Source of the DNA: Pseudohaliea rubra DSM 19751
GTDB taxonomy: Bacteria > Pseudomonadota > Gammaproteobacteria > Pseudomonadales > Halieaceae
DNA length: 64,000 nt
Reading direction: 5' to 3'
NCBI RefSeq assembly: GCF_000764025.1
Contig: NZ_KN234764.1
Coordinates: 1 to 64,000 of the forward strand
Within the stretch, counting starts at the first letter, position 1, and each line of letters opens with the position of its first letter. The position numbers were made by a program, and so were the translations under genes. Of this stretch, positions 8,975 through 17,960 are shown in pieces. The notes below the pieces were generated by a model that saw only the letters and a list, made by a program, of their open reading frames with translations, made no database searches and was not told the DNA's origin.

Positions 8975-10639
8975 TCAGCCTCCCTCCACGGCAAGTTCTG
9001 CTTCTGCTTCCGACTCCGCCTCTGCCACTGCCAGAAGCAGCCGCTCTGCGCGCAGCCCCCGATAGAGGCTCACCATCATGAGCAGCATCACCAGAGAAAA
9101 GGGGAAGGCCGAGGCGAGGGCCAGCGCCTGCAGGGAATTCAGCCCGCCGCCGAGCATAAGCGCAACGCCCAGCAGGCCGAGGAAGATACACCAGAAAATG
9201 CGCTGACCGACGGGCGTCTCTATCTTGCCACCGGCTGTCATGGTGTCGACGATGAGCGAGCCCGAGTCCATGGAGGTGACGAAGAACACCAGCACCAGTA
9301 GCACGCCCAGAGCAGAGGTGAGCAGCGTGAGCGGAAACCGTTCAAGGAACACGAACAGCGACAGCTCCGGCTCGAACTCCCGCACAGTCTTTGCCACGCC
9401 CTGCCAGCCTTCAAGGAAATACTGGTTCATGGCAGTCTCCCCGAAAATCGTCATCCACAGGATGAAGATCGCCGATGGGGCGAGCAGTGCCGCTACGATG
9501 AATTCGCGCACCGTGCGTCCGCTTGAGATACGCGCGATGAACATGCCGACAAAAGGCGAGAAGGCGATCCACCAGGCCCAGTAAAAGGTCGTCCAGTTGT
9601 GCATGTAGTAGTCGTCTTCCCGCCCCACCCAGTTGCTCAGCTCGGGCAGGTAGCGCAGGTAGGCGCCGCTGTATTGGACAAGACCGGAGAGGATGTCCCA
9701 GGTCGGCCCCAGCGCCAGCACGAAGACACCCAGCACCGCAGCGGCGCCCATATTCAGCTCACTGAGCAGCTTGATCCCCCCATCCAGGCCCCGCAGCACC
9801 GAGCCGAGGGCCAGGAAGGTAATCAGGCTTATTACGGCCACCCGCAGCCAGTTCGCATTGGGTATGCCAAAGAGATAGGCAATGCCGCCGGCCGCCTGCT
9901 CGGCGCCGAAGCCCAGGGACGTGGCCAGGCCGAAGAGCGTCGCGAACACCGCCAGCACATCGACCACATGCCCCGGCCAACCCCAGATGCGCTCACCGAA
10001 GACCGGATAGAGCGCCGAGCGCATGACCAGCGGCAACCCCTTGTTGAAGCTGAAGAACGCCAGGGACAGGCCAACGAGGGAGTAAACGGCCCAGGGATGA
10101 AAGGCCCAGTGGTAGATGGTCGCGGCCATAGCCAGACCCCGGCGCTCCGCGCCGGTCACCCCGGTTGCAGAGAGCGGCGGTGTGAGCGCATGAGTCATCG
10201 GCTCGAGCACGCCGTAGAACATGATGCCGATGCCGATGCCCGCGGCAAACAGCATGGCGATCCAGCTTGCATAACCGTAGCGTGGGCGGGCATCAGGACC
10301 GCCGAGGCGCACTGCACCGAGGGGCGACAGGACCAGAAAAAGACAGAACAGCAGCACCAGGTTGGCCACGGCCATGAAGAACCAGTCGAGCTGCGTGGTA
10401 AGGGCGACGCGCCACTGACCGAAGACATCGGCGGCGAGGCCGGGAAGAGCAAGCGCAAACACCACGACGAGCACGATGGTGCTACCCGAGATAAGAAACA
10501 CCGGGTTGTGCACATCAAGACCGAGGGTCTTGATGTTGTCCTCGCCAACACGATGTTCAGACGTATAGTCATCAAGCCCTTCGGCCCGGGCCAGCTCTGC
10601 GAGCTCATCAATGTGCGCGGCCTGCTTCTTGTTGGGCAT
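8975..10639 (-). CDS. BCCT-family glycine betaine/choline/carnitine-type transporter
   Basis: Inner-membrane uptake of a quaternary ammonium compatible solute, driven by Na+ or H+. The 554-residue protein from MPNKKQ has about twelve membrane segments. It shows the family signature in NWTTFYWAWWIAFSPFVGMF followed by ARISSGRTVREF, and the AAGIGIGIMFYGVLEP stretch of helix 3. ATG 10639 is preceded by AAAGG; a longer frame to 10696 exists but lacks a good site. The C-terminal tail is short and acidic (AEAESEAEAEL), unlike the basic osmosensing tail of BetP, so osmotic gating of that type is not expected. Substrate cannot be fixed from sequence. Operon with the downstream UspA gene. Confidence 0.93.
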   Translation of the reverse strand: MPNKKQAAHIDELAELARAEGLDDYTSEHRVGEDNIKTLGLDVHNPVFLISGSTIVLVVVFALALPGLAADVFGQWRVALTTQLDWFFMAVANLVLLFCLFLVLSPLGAVRLGGPDARPRYGYASWIAMLFAAGIGIGIMFYGVLEPMTHALTPPLSATGVTGAERRGLAMAATIYHWAFHPWAVYSLVGLSLAFFSFNKGLPLVMRSALYPVFGERIWGWPGHVVDVLAVFATLFGLATSLGFGAEQAAGGIAYLFGIPNANWLRVAVISLITFLALGSVLRGLDGGIKLLSELNMGAAAVLGVFVLALGPTWDILSGLVQYSGAYLRYLPELSNWVGREDDYYMHNWTTFYWAWWIAFSPFVGMFIARISSGRTVREFIVAALLAPSAIFILWMTIFGETAMNQYFLEGWQGVAKTVREFEPELSLFVFLERFPLTLLTSALGVLLVLVFFVTSMDSGSLIVDTMTAGGKIETPVGQRIFWCIFLGLLGVALMLGGGLNSLQALALASAFPFSLVMLLMMVSLYRGLRAERLLLAVAEAESEAEAELAVEGG

Positions 10640-10964
10640 GGGTAAAGGCCTTTCTGTTATGAGCGCTGTGCCGGCCGGGCTGCGGCGCGGGGACACGGAC
10701 TGTTCCCCCTGCGGCGCCGGACCATGGGCCCATGCCGACGCGAATCGACCTTAACCAGCCCCGGCCGGAAGGTAAAGACCGCAAGGCATCACCCGCTTCA
10801 GGCCTACTTCATTTCTGCGGGCCCTGCGCCGCATTACGCCACCACCCGGGTAACGAATGAGAACCGGCGCACACTTCACCAAAAATACTCCCGGGACGCT
10901 GGCGCTGTCGCCAGCCTGCCCGCAAGCTTTGGGAGGGAAAGCACAAAACCACCAAGGAACACTA
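10640..10964. other. Divergent intergenic region between transporter and protease
   Basis: 325 bp carrying the promoters of two divergent genes. The only clear site is AAGGA at 10954-10958, the ribosome site of the protease. No RNA gene or repeat is seen. Confidence 0.5.
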
Positions 10965-12953
10965 ATGAAAAAAATCCATCATTACACCGCAGCGGTTGCC
11001 GCTGCCCTGGTGCTCGGGGCCGCCCCCGATCCAAGCAGCGCCGGAGAGCAGGAGCGCTATATTGTGACGCTCAAGGAGGGCACCAAGGGGGGGCCGTTTG
11101 CCGCGCGCATCGCGCAGGAAAGAGGCGGACGGGTCGGCTATGTCTACGAGAACGTGCTGAACGGTTTTTCCATCGAGATGCCGGCCGCGGCAATCAAAGC
11201 GCTCCGGCGGCACCCGCTCGTCGACAGCATCGAAGCGGATCTTGAGCAACAGGTGGTGTCCCAGGGCGTACCCACGGGTATCACCCGCAGCTTTGCAGAG
11301 ACCAACGACAACCTGGCAATCGGAAGCGGCAACGATCGACGCGTCGATGTCGATGTGGCCGTGCTGGACACCGGGATCGACGTAGACCATCCCGACCTCA
11401 ATGTCGTCGGCGGCGCCAACTGCCTGCAAACCACCGGGAAAGGCCCCGCCTGGAAGCAACAGACCTTCTGCGACGCCGCCATGAGCGGAGACGACGACGA
11501 ATCCCACGGTACTCATGTGGCCGGCACCATTGCTGCGCTGGACAACGGCATCGGCGTGGTCGGCGTCGCGCCCGGCACGCGGCTCTGGGCCGTCAAAGTC
11601 CTGGACAGCAACGGCAGCGGCTATACCTCGGGCATCATCGCGGGGATCGACTGGGTGGTCGCCCAGGGCGATATCGAGGTCATGAACCTGAGCCTCGGCG
11701 GCTCCGGCGTCAGCACCGCTTACCAGACGGCCATCGACAATGCCGTTGCCAGCAACGTGGTGGTGGTCGTCGCCGCCGGCAACAGCGGTGCAGACAGCGC
11801 CAACTACTCCCCGGCCTTCGTGCCCAGCGCAATCACCGTCTCGGCCCTCGCCGATTACGACGGCCTCGAGGGCGGCCTTGGAAGCCCCACCTGCCGGAAC
11901 GACATCGACGATACGCTCGCTGACTTCAGTAATTACGGCGCCCCGGTTGACCTCGCAGCACCCGGCGTCTGCATCCGCTCGACGTACCCGCTGGAGCGCG
12001 GCGCCTACGCGACCATCAGCGGCACCTCCATGGCGGCTCCCCATGTGGCCGGCGCAGCCGCGCTGCTCGCCTCCACCGGTATGAACGCCGCGGAGATCGA
12101 CAGCTACCTGAAAGCTACCGGGAACTACAACTACGTCGATGATTCCGGCGACGGCATCAAGGAGCCGCTGCTGGATGTCAGCAGCTATACAGCCACCTTT
12201 GTCGGCGGCGAGCCGCCGGCCAAGCAACCGCCGGTCGCCGGTTTCAGCAGTGACTGCCCGGACCTTACCTGTACCTTTGACGGCCGCAGTTCCAGCGACA
12301 GCGACGGCAGTATCGAGCGTTACGACTGGGACTTCGGTGACGGCACTTCCGCGGGCGGCCTCACAGCGGGCCACAGCTTCGCGGCGGCAGGCGACTATAC
12401 GGTCACGCTGACGGTCACAGACAACGACGGCCTGAGCGCCAGCGCCAGCAGAAACATCAGCGTCAGCAGCGCGCCGCCGCCAAACGAGGCGCCCGTAGCA
12501 CGCATCCGCAGCACTTGCGCCGAGCTCGGCTGCAGCTTTGACAGCAGCGACTCCAGCGACAGCGACGGCACTGTGGTTGGCTACCGCTGGGACTTCGGTG
12601 ACGGAACAACCGCATCCGGCGCCAGCACCAGCCATGACTACGCGGCGGGCGGCAGCTATTCCGTCACCTTGACGGTGACCGATGACGGCGGCGCAAGCGC
12701 CACCACCCGGACGACGGTGACCGTGACGGATCCGAACGAAGGCAACGATGCAACGCTGGTCAGCAGCACCGCCAATCTCGGCAAGCGCTGGCAGGCTGTC
12801 GTCAGCTGGAGCGATGGCTCACCGCTCAGCGGCAGCTTTGATAGCGGTCAAAGCTGCCGTGAGGCAAGCGCGTGCGCCGCTACGGTCCGGAAGAACGTGA
12901 AGGCCGTGCGCTTCAGCGCAGACAGCGGCGAGCAGATCACCGTCATCTGGTAG
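10965..12953 (+). CDS. Secreted subtilisin-family (S8) protease with I9 propeptide and two PKD domains
   Basis: Extracellular serine endopeptidase of 662 aa. ATG 10965 follows AAGGA with good spacing. Signal peptide about 1-27 (SSAGEQ), inhibitor-I9 propeptide about 28-105 (RYIVTLKEGT, VDSIEAD), then the S8 domain with catalytic Asp in VAVLDTGIDVDHPD, His in SHGTHVAGT and Ser in SGTSMAAPHVAGA. Paired cysteines (NCLQ/FCDA, PTCR/GVCI) suggest disulphides. Two PKD repeats follow, each with WDFGDGT, with a Cys pair in each (SDCPDLTC, STCAELGC). A short C-terminal beta domain with two cysteines ends in ITVIW. The layout suits degradation of proteins or particulate matter outside the cell. A strong terminator follows. 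Confidence 0.95.
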   Translation: MKKIHHYTAAVAAALVLGAAPDPSSAGEQERYIVTLKEGTKGGPFAARIAQERGGRVGYVYENVLNGFSIEMPAAAIKALRRHPLVDSIEADLEQQVVSQGVPTGITRSFAETNDNLAIGSGNDRRVDVDVAVLDTGIDVDHPDLNVVGGANCLQTTGKGPAWKQQTFCDAAMSGDDDESHGTHVAGTIAALDNGIGVVGVAPGTRLWAVKVLDSNGSGYTSGIIAGIDWVVAQGDIEVMNLSLGGSGVSTAYQTAIDNAVASNVVVVVAAGNSGADSANYSPAFVPSAITVSALADYDGLEGGLGSPTCRNDIDDTLADFSNYGAPVDLAAPGVCIRSTYPLERGAYATISGTSMAAPHVAGAAALLASTGMNAAEIDSYLKATGNYNYVDDSGDGIKEPLLDVSSYTATFVGGEPPAKQPPVAGFSSDCPDLTCTFDGRSSSDSDGSIERYDWDFGDGTSAGGLTAGHSFAAAGDYTVTLTVTDNDGLSASASRNISVSSAPPPNEAPVARIRSTCAELGCSFDSSDSSDSDGTVVGYRWDFGDGTTASGASTSHDYAAGGSYSVTLTVTDDGGASATTRTTVTVTDPNEGNDATLVSSTANLGKRWQAVVSWSDGSPLSGSFDSGQSCREASACAATVRKNVKAVRFSADSGEQITVIW

Positions 12954-12975
12954 GCACGGTGCGCACGCCCCTGTG

Positions 12976-13002
12976 AAAAACGCCGGCCCTGCCGGCGTTT
13001 TT
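12976..13002 (+). terminator. Rho-independent terminator after the subtilase gene
   Basis: A 12-base arm (12976-12987) pairs perfectly with 12991-13002 around a 3-base CCT loop, with A5 on the left and T5 on the right. It may work in both directions, and it lies 22 bases after the protease stop. Confidence 0.92.
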
Positions 13003-13130
13003 CTTTCCACCCCCGAGACGAAAGAGCCAGCACTGGCAGCGCTGGGCACCGTCACGCTTGCTTTGTATAGTGGCAGGCGCCAGGCCAGCGCAGGCAAAGG
13101 CATGAAGACCACACCCGGGGGTGGAAAGCT

Positions 13131-13280
13131 ATGGCCGTTGAAATCGACCTGAAGAATTACGGCATCACGGAGGCCGTAAACCTCCTTCGCAATCCGTCCG
13201 GCAAACAGCTCTCGCTCAAAGCACGGTGCCAACAGGCCAGCGTGGGTGCCGACATCCCCGGTCGGCGGCACAAAACGTGA
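13131..13280 (+). CDS. Small ORF (49 aa), resembles the extreme N-terminus of ATP-type PEP carboxykinase
   Basis: ATG 13131 is preceded by GTGGAAAG and the frame ends in a TGA that overlaps the GTG start of the next gene (GTGA). The first part, DLKNYGITEAVNLLRNPS, looks like the short N-terminal motif of PckA proteins (D-L-x-x-Y-G-I ... N-P-S); the rest, from residue 28, is unlike PckA and rich in basic residues. It could be a 5' scrap of pckA kept as a leader ORF, or an unrelated small gene whose translation is coupled to the TAXI-like protein. Function unknown. Confidence 0.45.
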   Translation: MAVEIDLKNYGITEAVNLLRNPSGKQLSLKARCQQASVGADIPGRRHKT

Positions 13281-14581
13281 AAGCCCTCCTTAGAAGCCTC
13301 CCGTTCCTCCTTCTCGGCCTGTTGCTTCTCGGCCTCGTAGCCAGCGCCACCGGCTATGTCCTGCGGCAGCTGGACCTGCTGCCACCGGCGTCACTGAGCA
13401 TCGCGGCCGGGGCCCCGGGCTCCGCCTACCATGACACCGCCCTGGCCTACCGCCGGGTGCTGGCCCGTGATGACATCACCCTGGAGATCATCGAGACTCA
13501 TGGGTCCGGGGAGAACGCCGCCCTTCTCGAGGACGAAGACGGTGCAGACATCGCCCTGGTTCAGGGGGGGATCCCCCTGGAACCGGGCAGCAAAGGCCTG
13601 GCAGCCGTGCAGGTCGAGCCGCTCTGGATCTTTGCACAGGGTACGGTGCCGAACGATCCCAACCTCTGGGGCGCACGACAGCTAGCAGCGGGCAGTGAAG
13701 ACAGCGGCACCCGCCTGGTCGCGGATCGCATCGCCGAGCTGGCGGGGGCGACGAACCTCGAATCCGATGCAACCCTTCCCCTCGGCGGCGCCGCTGCGGC
13801 GGACGCTCTCCTCGCAGGTGAGGTGGCCGTCGGCCTCTTCGTCGCGCCCGCCGACGCCAGCTACCTCAAGCCGCTGCTGGCCTCGGCGGAACTACAGTTG
13901 ATGACCCTCGCGCACAGCGAGGCCCTCAGTCTGCAGCTTCCGGGCGCCCGCCTGCTGACCCTGCCCTCGGGCATCCTGGACTACGGGCACTCGCGACCAC
14001 CACAGGACGTCGAATTGCTGGCCCTGGTTACGCGCCTGATCGCCCGGGAAGACCTGCACCCTGCCCTGGTGAACCGCCTCATCCACGCCGTGCTCGAGGT
14101 ACACGGCAGCGAGGGCATCCTGCCGGCGGACCGGGACTATCCCGCCGCGACGGACCTCGCGGTGGCGGCCGACGGCTATGCCGCCAAGCTGCTCGCGGAC
14201 GGCTTCAGTCCTCTGGAAGCCTACCTGCCCTACTGGATCGTCGCGCAGTTCAACCGCGTGCTCCTCGTCGTCCTGCCTGCACTGCTGCTGCTCCTGCCGT
14301 TGCTGCGGGTACTGCCGGCGCTCTACGGCGCGATCCTGAACCGCCGCGTCTACCGCCATTACACGCGGGTCCATGAAATCGATGCCGAGCTGATGGAGCA
14401 CGGCGAGACCCTCGACGCGGCGAGGCTCCGGACCCTCCGCGCCGAGCTGGACGGGATCGAAAAGAAACTGCTGCGCGCCAACCTGCCCAACAGCTATCGC
14501 AAACAGGCCTATACGCTGCTGCATCATCTGGATTACGTACGCAGGCGGGGAGATGATTTGCTGCAGGCGAACCACGGCTGA
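13277..14581 (+). CDS. TAXI-family (TRAP-type) solute-binding-like protein with membrane anchors
   Basis: Envelope protein of 434 aa from GTG 13277, which overlaps the preceding small ORF by 4 bases; GTG 13226 would add 17 unlikely residues. A membrane segment at about 5-28 is followed by a periplasmic domain of about 290 residues with the TAXI-like start LSIAAGAPGSAYHDTALAYRR and the regions ALVQGG and EDSGTRLVADRI. A second hydrophobic segment (about 325-350) precedes a charged C-terminal tail of about 85 residues rich in helix. Classic TAXI receptors are soluble and paired with TRAP permeases; here no permease is adjacent and the protein is anchored at both ends, so it may be a sensor or an orphan. 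Ligand unknown. Confidence 0.75.
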   Translation: MKALLRSLPFLLLGLLLLGLVASATGYVLRQLDLLPPASLSIAAGAPGSAYHDTALAYRRVLARDDITLEIIETHGSGENAALLEDEDGADIALVQGGIPLEPGSKGLAAVQVEPLWIFAQGTVPNDPNLWGARQLAAGSEDSGTRLVADRIAELAGATNLESDATLPLGGAAAADALLAGEVAVGLFVAPADASYLKPLLASAELQLMTLAHSEALSLQLPGARLLTLPSGILDYGHSRPPQDVELLALVTRLIAREDLHPALVNRLIHAVLEVHGSEGILPADRDYPAATDLAVAADGYAAKLLADGFSPLEAYLPYWIVAQFNRVLLVVLPALLLLLPLLRVLPALYGAILNRRVYRHYTRVHEIDAELMEHGETLDAARLRTLRAELDGIEKKLLRANLPNSYRKQAYTLLHHLDYVRRRGDDLLQANHG

Positions 14582-14778
14582 TTAAGCGGTGAGATCGTTG
14601 AGCCAGCAAAGGATGGGGGAAAGCGCTGGCGCCATGTAACCTCAAGGCGGCGAGGGACCAGGGGAGAACATTGATCGATGAGGCCTTGATCGAGCCACAG
14701 CCGCAAACCTTTTTAAGCCCCCATGGTGTAGGTGATGAATTTCTGTACGGAGCAGACCCTTTAAAAAAGGAGATAAAA

Positions 14779-15912
14779 ATGACGGAAGAGTTGGAGCTTT
14801 TCAGAAACAATGTGCGGCGCTTCATCGCAGACGAGGTGGCTCCAGACTACGAGAATTGGGAACGGGCAGAGATATTTCCAAGAGAGCTCTGGCTTGCCCT
14901 GGGCAGACAGGGATTGCTGTGTGTGGATATGCCGGAAACTTATGGCGGAGCTGGCGCCGACTTTCTCTTTTCCATGATAATTCAGGAAGAGTTTGCTCGT
15001 GCGAATTTTGTATCCGTAGGCGGCCCCGTTAGTGTCCACTCTGATATTGTTGCTCACTATATTTTAAACTACGGCACCGAGGAGCAGAAACGCGAATACC
15101 TGCCCAGAATGATCACTGGAGAATGCGTCGGTGCCGTTGCCATGACCGAACCGGGCAGTGGCAGCGATCTGCAGGGAATACGCACCACTGCAAGGCGGGA
15201 CGGCGATGACTTTCTGATCAATGGTTCAAAGACCTTCATCACCAATGGTCAGCACAGTGATCTGGTAATCGTAGTAGCCCGGACCGATCTGGACGTACCG
15301 GGCTCCCGGGGCACCACGCTGTTCATGGTTGACAGTTCCACGGCTGGCTTCCAGCGCGGTCGGAATCTGGAAAAAATCGGACTGCATGCCAGCGATACCT
15401 CAGAGCTGTTCTTCGACGATGTAAGAGTGCCAGCCAGTTGTATTCTTGGACAACTGGACCAGGGTTTCGCGGTTCTGATGGGCGAACTTCAGCGTGAGCG
15501 TCTGGCGCTTGCGGTAGTCGCCGTCGCGGCTGCGGAAGGAATACTGGACGAGACAATAGCCTACGTGAAGGAACGCAAGGCCTTCGGGGCGCCGCTTTCC
15601 GAATTGCAGAACACACGCTTCAAGCTTGCAGAGGCCGCCACCGATGCGCGGGTGCATCGATCCTTTGTGGAGGAATGCAAACGCCTGTTCATGGCAGGCG
15701 AATTGGATGTCACGACGGTCAGCATGGCAAAGGCCTCCACCACCGAAATGCAGTGCCGCGTGGCAGACACCTGCCTGCAACTACATGGAGGGTACGGCTA
15801 TATGCGTGAATATGGTGTTTCCAGGGCCTATGTAGATGCTCGCGTACAGCGCATCTATGGCGGCACCAGTGAAATTATGCGGGAGTTGATAAGCCGCAGC
15901 CTGTTGTCGTAG
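14779..15912 (+). CDS. Acyl-CoA dehydrogenase
   Basis: FAD enzyme of 377 aa that introduces the alpha-beta double bond in an acyl-CoA. ATG 14779 follows AAGGAG. All family landmarks are readable: TEPGSGSDLQGI, NGSKTFITNG, FFDDVRVPASCILG, QLHGGYGYMREY and the C-terminal RIYGGTSEIMRELI. The chain length of the substrate cannot be set from sequence. Base composition and codon use are more AT-rich than in flanking genes, as in the following acyl-CoA synthetase, suggesting the two were acquired together. The 197-base leader (14582-14778) contains no ORF of note. Confidence 0.95.
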   Translation: MTEELELFRNNVRRFIADEVAPDYENWERAEIFPRELWLALGRQGLLCVDMPETYGGAGADFLFSMIIQEEFARANFVSVGGPVSVHSDIVAHYILNYGTEEQKREYLPRMITGECVGAVAMTEPGSGSDLQGIRTTARRDGDDFLINGSKTFITNGQHSDLVIVVARTDLDVPGSRGTTLFMVDSSTAGFQRGRNLEKIGLHASDTSELFFDDVRVPASCILGQLDQGFAVLMGELQRERLALAVVAVAAAEGILDETIAYVKERKAFGAPLSELQNTRFKLAEAATDARVHRSFVEECKRLFMAGELDVTTVSMAKASTTEMQCRVADTCLQLHGGYGYMREYGVSRAYVDARVQRIYGGTSEIMRELISRSLLS

Positions 15913-16079
15913 CTCGTTGCCATAGCTGCCTGTGAACTTGCAGCCTCCAAGATCGGAATGAGCTTGGCACTGCTCCTGCTTTAATGAGCAATCAAACCTA
16001 TTGAAGCGGTGGGTTGCGAGGTATCATCGAAAACGTTTTTGATTGCTTTGTCACAGAATAATACTGAAAGGACGAGCGA

Positions 16080-17770
16080 ATGACAGAAACCTCAACTGCC
16101 ACTACCTTGCTTGGCATGTTCTATGAGTGGGAAGAAAAAAGCCCGACGCAACCTATCTGAGACAACCAGTAAATCAGGTCTGGCGCGAGTATTCCTGGAG
16201 GCAGGTCGGGGACCAGGCTCGCCGTATTGCCGCAGCGCTGCAGGCAATGCAGTTGAGCCCCGGCGATAGAGTCTCAATCCTCTCCAGGAATTGTGCCCAC
16301 TGGCTGATCGCAGATATAGGCATCATGATGGGTGGGTTTTCCAGTGCGCCTGTTTTTACCACCATGTCTCCCGACGATGTTCGCTATTGCCTGGATCACA
16401 GTGGTGTCAGAGCTATGTTTGTCGGTCAGGCAGATAACTGGAAGCTTGTGAGAAAAGACCTTCCGCCGGGGGTTAAAATAATAAGCCTGCCGGATGCGGA
16501 TGTGCCGGATGCGCACCACAACTGGGATAGCTTGCTTAAAGAACACGAACCATTGGCAGGCAATCCAGACCGCGCGCCCGATGATGAAATTACAACAATC
16601 TTTACCTCGGGTTCCACGGGGAAGCCCAAAGGAGTCGTTTACAGTTTTGACGGCGCAAGACACATCGTCCGCAACATTGGGCAGACCTTCCGGCTGCATG
16701 AGGACGATAAGTTCATTTCCTACCTGCCATTGGCGCATGGCTTTGAGCGCGGCGCCGTGGGATTCATGAGTCTGGCCACGGGCTCATCCATAGGCTTTAA
16801 CGAGAATCAAGACACTTTCGGAGCCGATATGCTGGAAGTGCGCCCGACATTCTTCCAGTGTGTTCCACGGCTGTGGAGCAAATTTCAGGAGAGCGTCCTG
16901 AAAAGCGTCGGAGGACAGGAATCCCTGAATTCACTGCTCTTGGAAGCAAAGTCTGCAGAGGCAACCAGGAAGCGTATACGTCAAAGCCTTGGCCTGGACC
17001 GGGCGCGTGTTCTGCTAACGGGGTCAGCGCCAACACCGCTTCCTCTGCACGTGTGGTTTGAGACGCTGGCTATGCCCTTGTGCGAGATCTACGGGCAAAC
17101 AGAAGTGCTCTCCGGGACCTGTAATTTGCCCTGGGACCGCAAGCCGGGGACGCAGGGGAAGCCGATGGTCAATACTGAAGTCAGAATAGCAGAGGATGGC
17201 GAGATACTGATCAAGGCCAGGGCGGCGATGGAGAGGTATCTCCACGAACCCGAAAAAACCGTCGAGACAGTGGTCGACGGCTGGGTGCATACCGGCGACA
17301 AGGGCGAGTTGGATGGGGATGGTTTCCTGAAGCTGACCGGCAGAGTCAAAGAGATTTTCAAGACCACCAAGGGCAAGTATGTTGCCCCACTACCGATAGA
17401 AAGCCGCTTCTCCGCAAACCCCAACCTTGAGCAACTATGTCTTATCGGATCAGGGCTGTCTCAAACCGTCTTGCTGGTTCAGCTCTCTGCGCAGGGGAAG
17501 GCGGCCGAAGCTGAGGGCCTGGACCTTGAGCTCGCCGCGTTGACGACCGAGACGAACCGCACCCTGGAGAAACATGCCCGCATTGCGGCACTGATCATCT
17601 CCAAAGAAGATTGGTGCCCCGAGAATGGTCTGGTCACACATACACTGAAGATAAAACGCGCGGCTTTGGAAGGTCGCTACAGGGCCATGGCTGAAGCTGT
17701 GCTGGCTGATGAGGGCGTATCCACGAATGCACCTCGCGTGTTGCGGGAAAGTGGGCTTCAGGAACTTTGA
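16080..17770 (+). CDS. Long-chain-type acyl-CoA synthetase (AMP-binding), apparent N-terminal frameshift
   Basis: Activates a fatty acid to its CoA thioester with ATP. The main frame shows the P-loop TSGSTGKPKGV, YLPLAHGFERGAV, the adenine motif EIYGQTEVLSG, the Asp motif VHTGDKGELDGDG and the LACS-type hinge TTKGKYVAPLPIE. The good start is ATG 16080 with AAGGA upstream, reading MTETSTATTLLGMFYEWEEKSP, but this frame stops at TGA near 16160. The frame that continues (DATYLRQPVNQVW) begins one base out of step at 16145. One missing base within 16137-16145, beside a run of six A, would explain it. Otherwise GTG 16127 is the only usable start. Probably works with the acyl-CoA dehydrogenase upstream. 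Confidence 0.85.
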
Positions 17771-17867
17771 GAACTACCGACTGAGAGTCTTAACCCACTG
17801 TGGATGGGCGGTGCGGCGTTCCGCTGGCATTATCAATCGGGTTTAGTGAGAACCGGTCATCCCCCGT

Positions 17868-17897
17868 TAATGGGGTAGAGCCTAATGGGGTAGAGCC
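17868..17897. repeat. Perfect tandem duplication of a 15-base unit
   Basis: TAATGGGGTAGAGCC occurs at 17868-17882 and again at 17883-17897 without a gap. It lies just before the IS-end repeats and may be a footprint of insertion or excision. Confidence 0.7.
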
Positions 17898-17907
17898 GAG
17901 CCCGGAA

Positions 17908-17953
17908 GTGTCACCAATGCGCTCGGAATAAAGTGTCACCTATGTGCCCGGAA
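17908..17953. repeat. Solo IS-end-like direct repeats
   Basis: Two 21-base copies (17908-17928 and 17933-17953) share GTGTCACC-ATG-GC-CGGAA with a 25-base period. Such repeated TGTCACC/CGG units are typical of transposase-binding ends, but they differ from the ends of the adjacent IS481 element, and no matching transposase is present. Read as the leftover end of another insertion sequence. Confidence 0.5.
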
Positions 17954-17960
17954 AGGACCG

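Noticed and set aside
10962-12635. A 557-codon open frame on the minus strand opposite the subtilase gene
   Set aside because: It mirrors the third-codon bias of the real protease on the plus strand, has no recognisable domain, and the plus-strand gene has all catalytic motifs.
13131-13280. A functional PEP carboxykinase
   Set aside because: Only about 25 residues resemble the extreme N-terminus. No catalytic part is present.
16135-16141. A AAA AAG, the dnaX-type slippery heptamer, as a programmed -1 frameshift in the acyl-CoA synthetase
   Set aside because: The heptamer is not in phase with the ATG 16080 frame, so the two-tRNA slip used in dnaX would not work. Simple slippage on A6 or a missing base is more likely.
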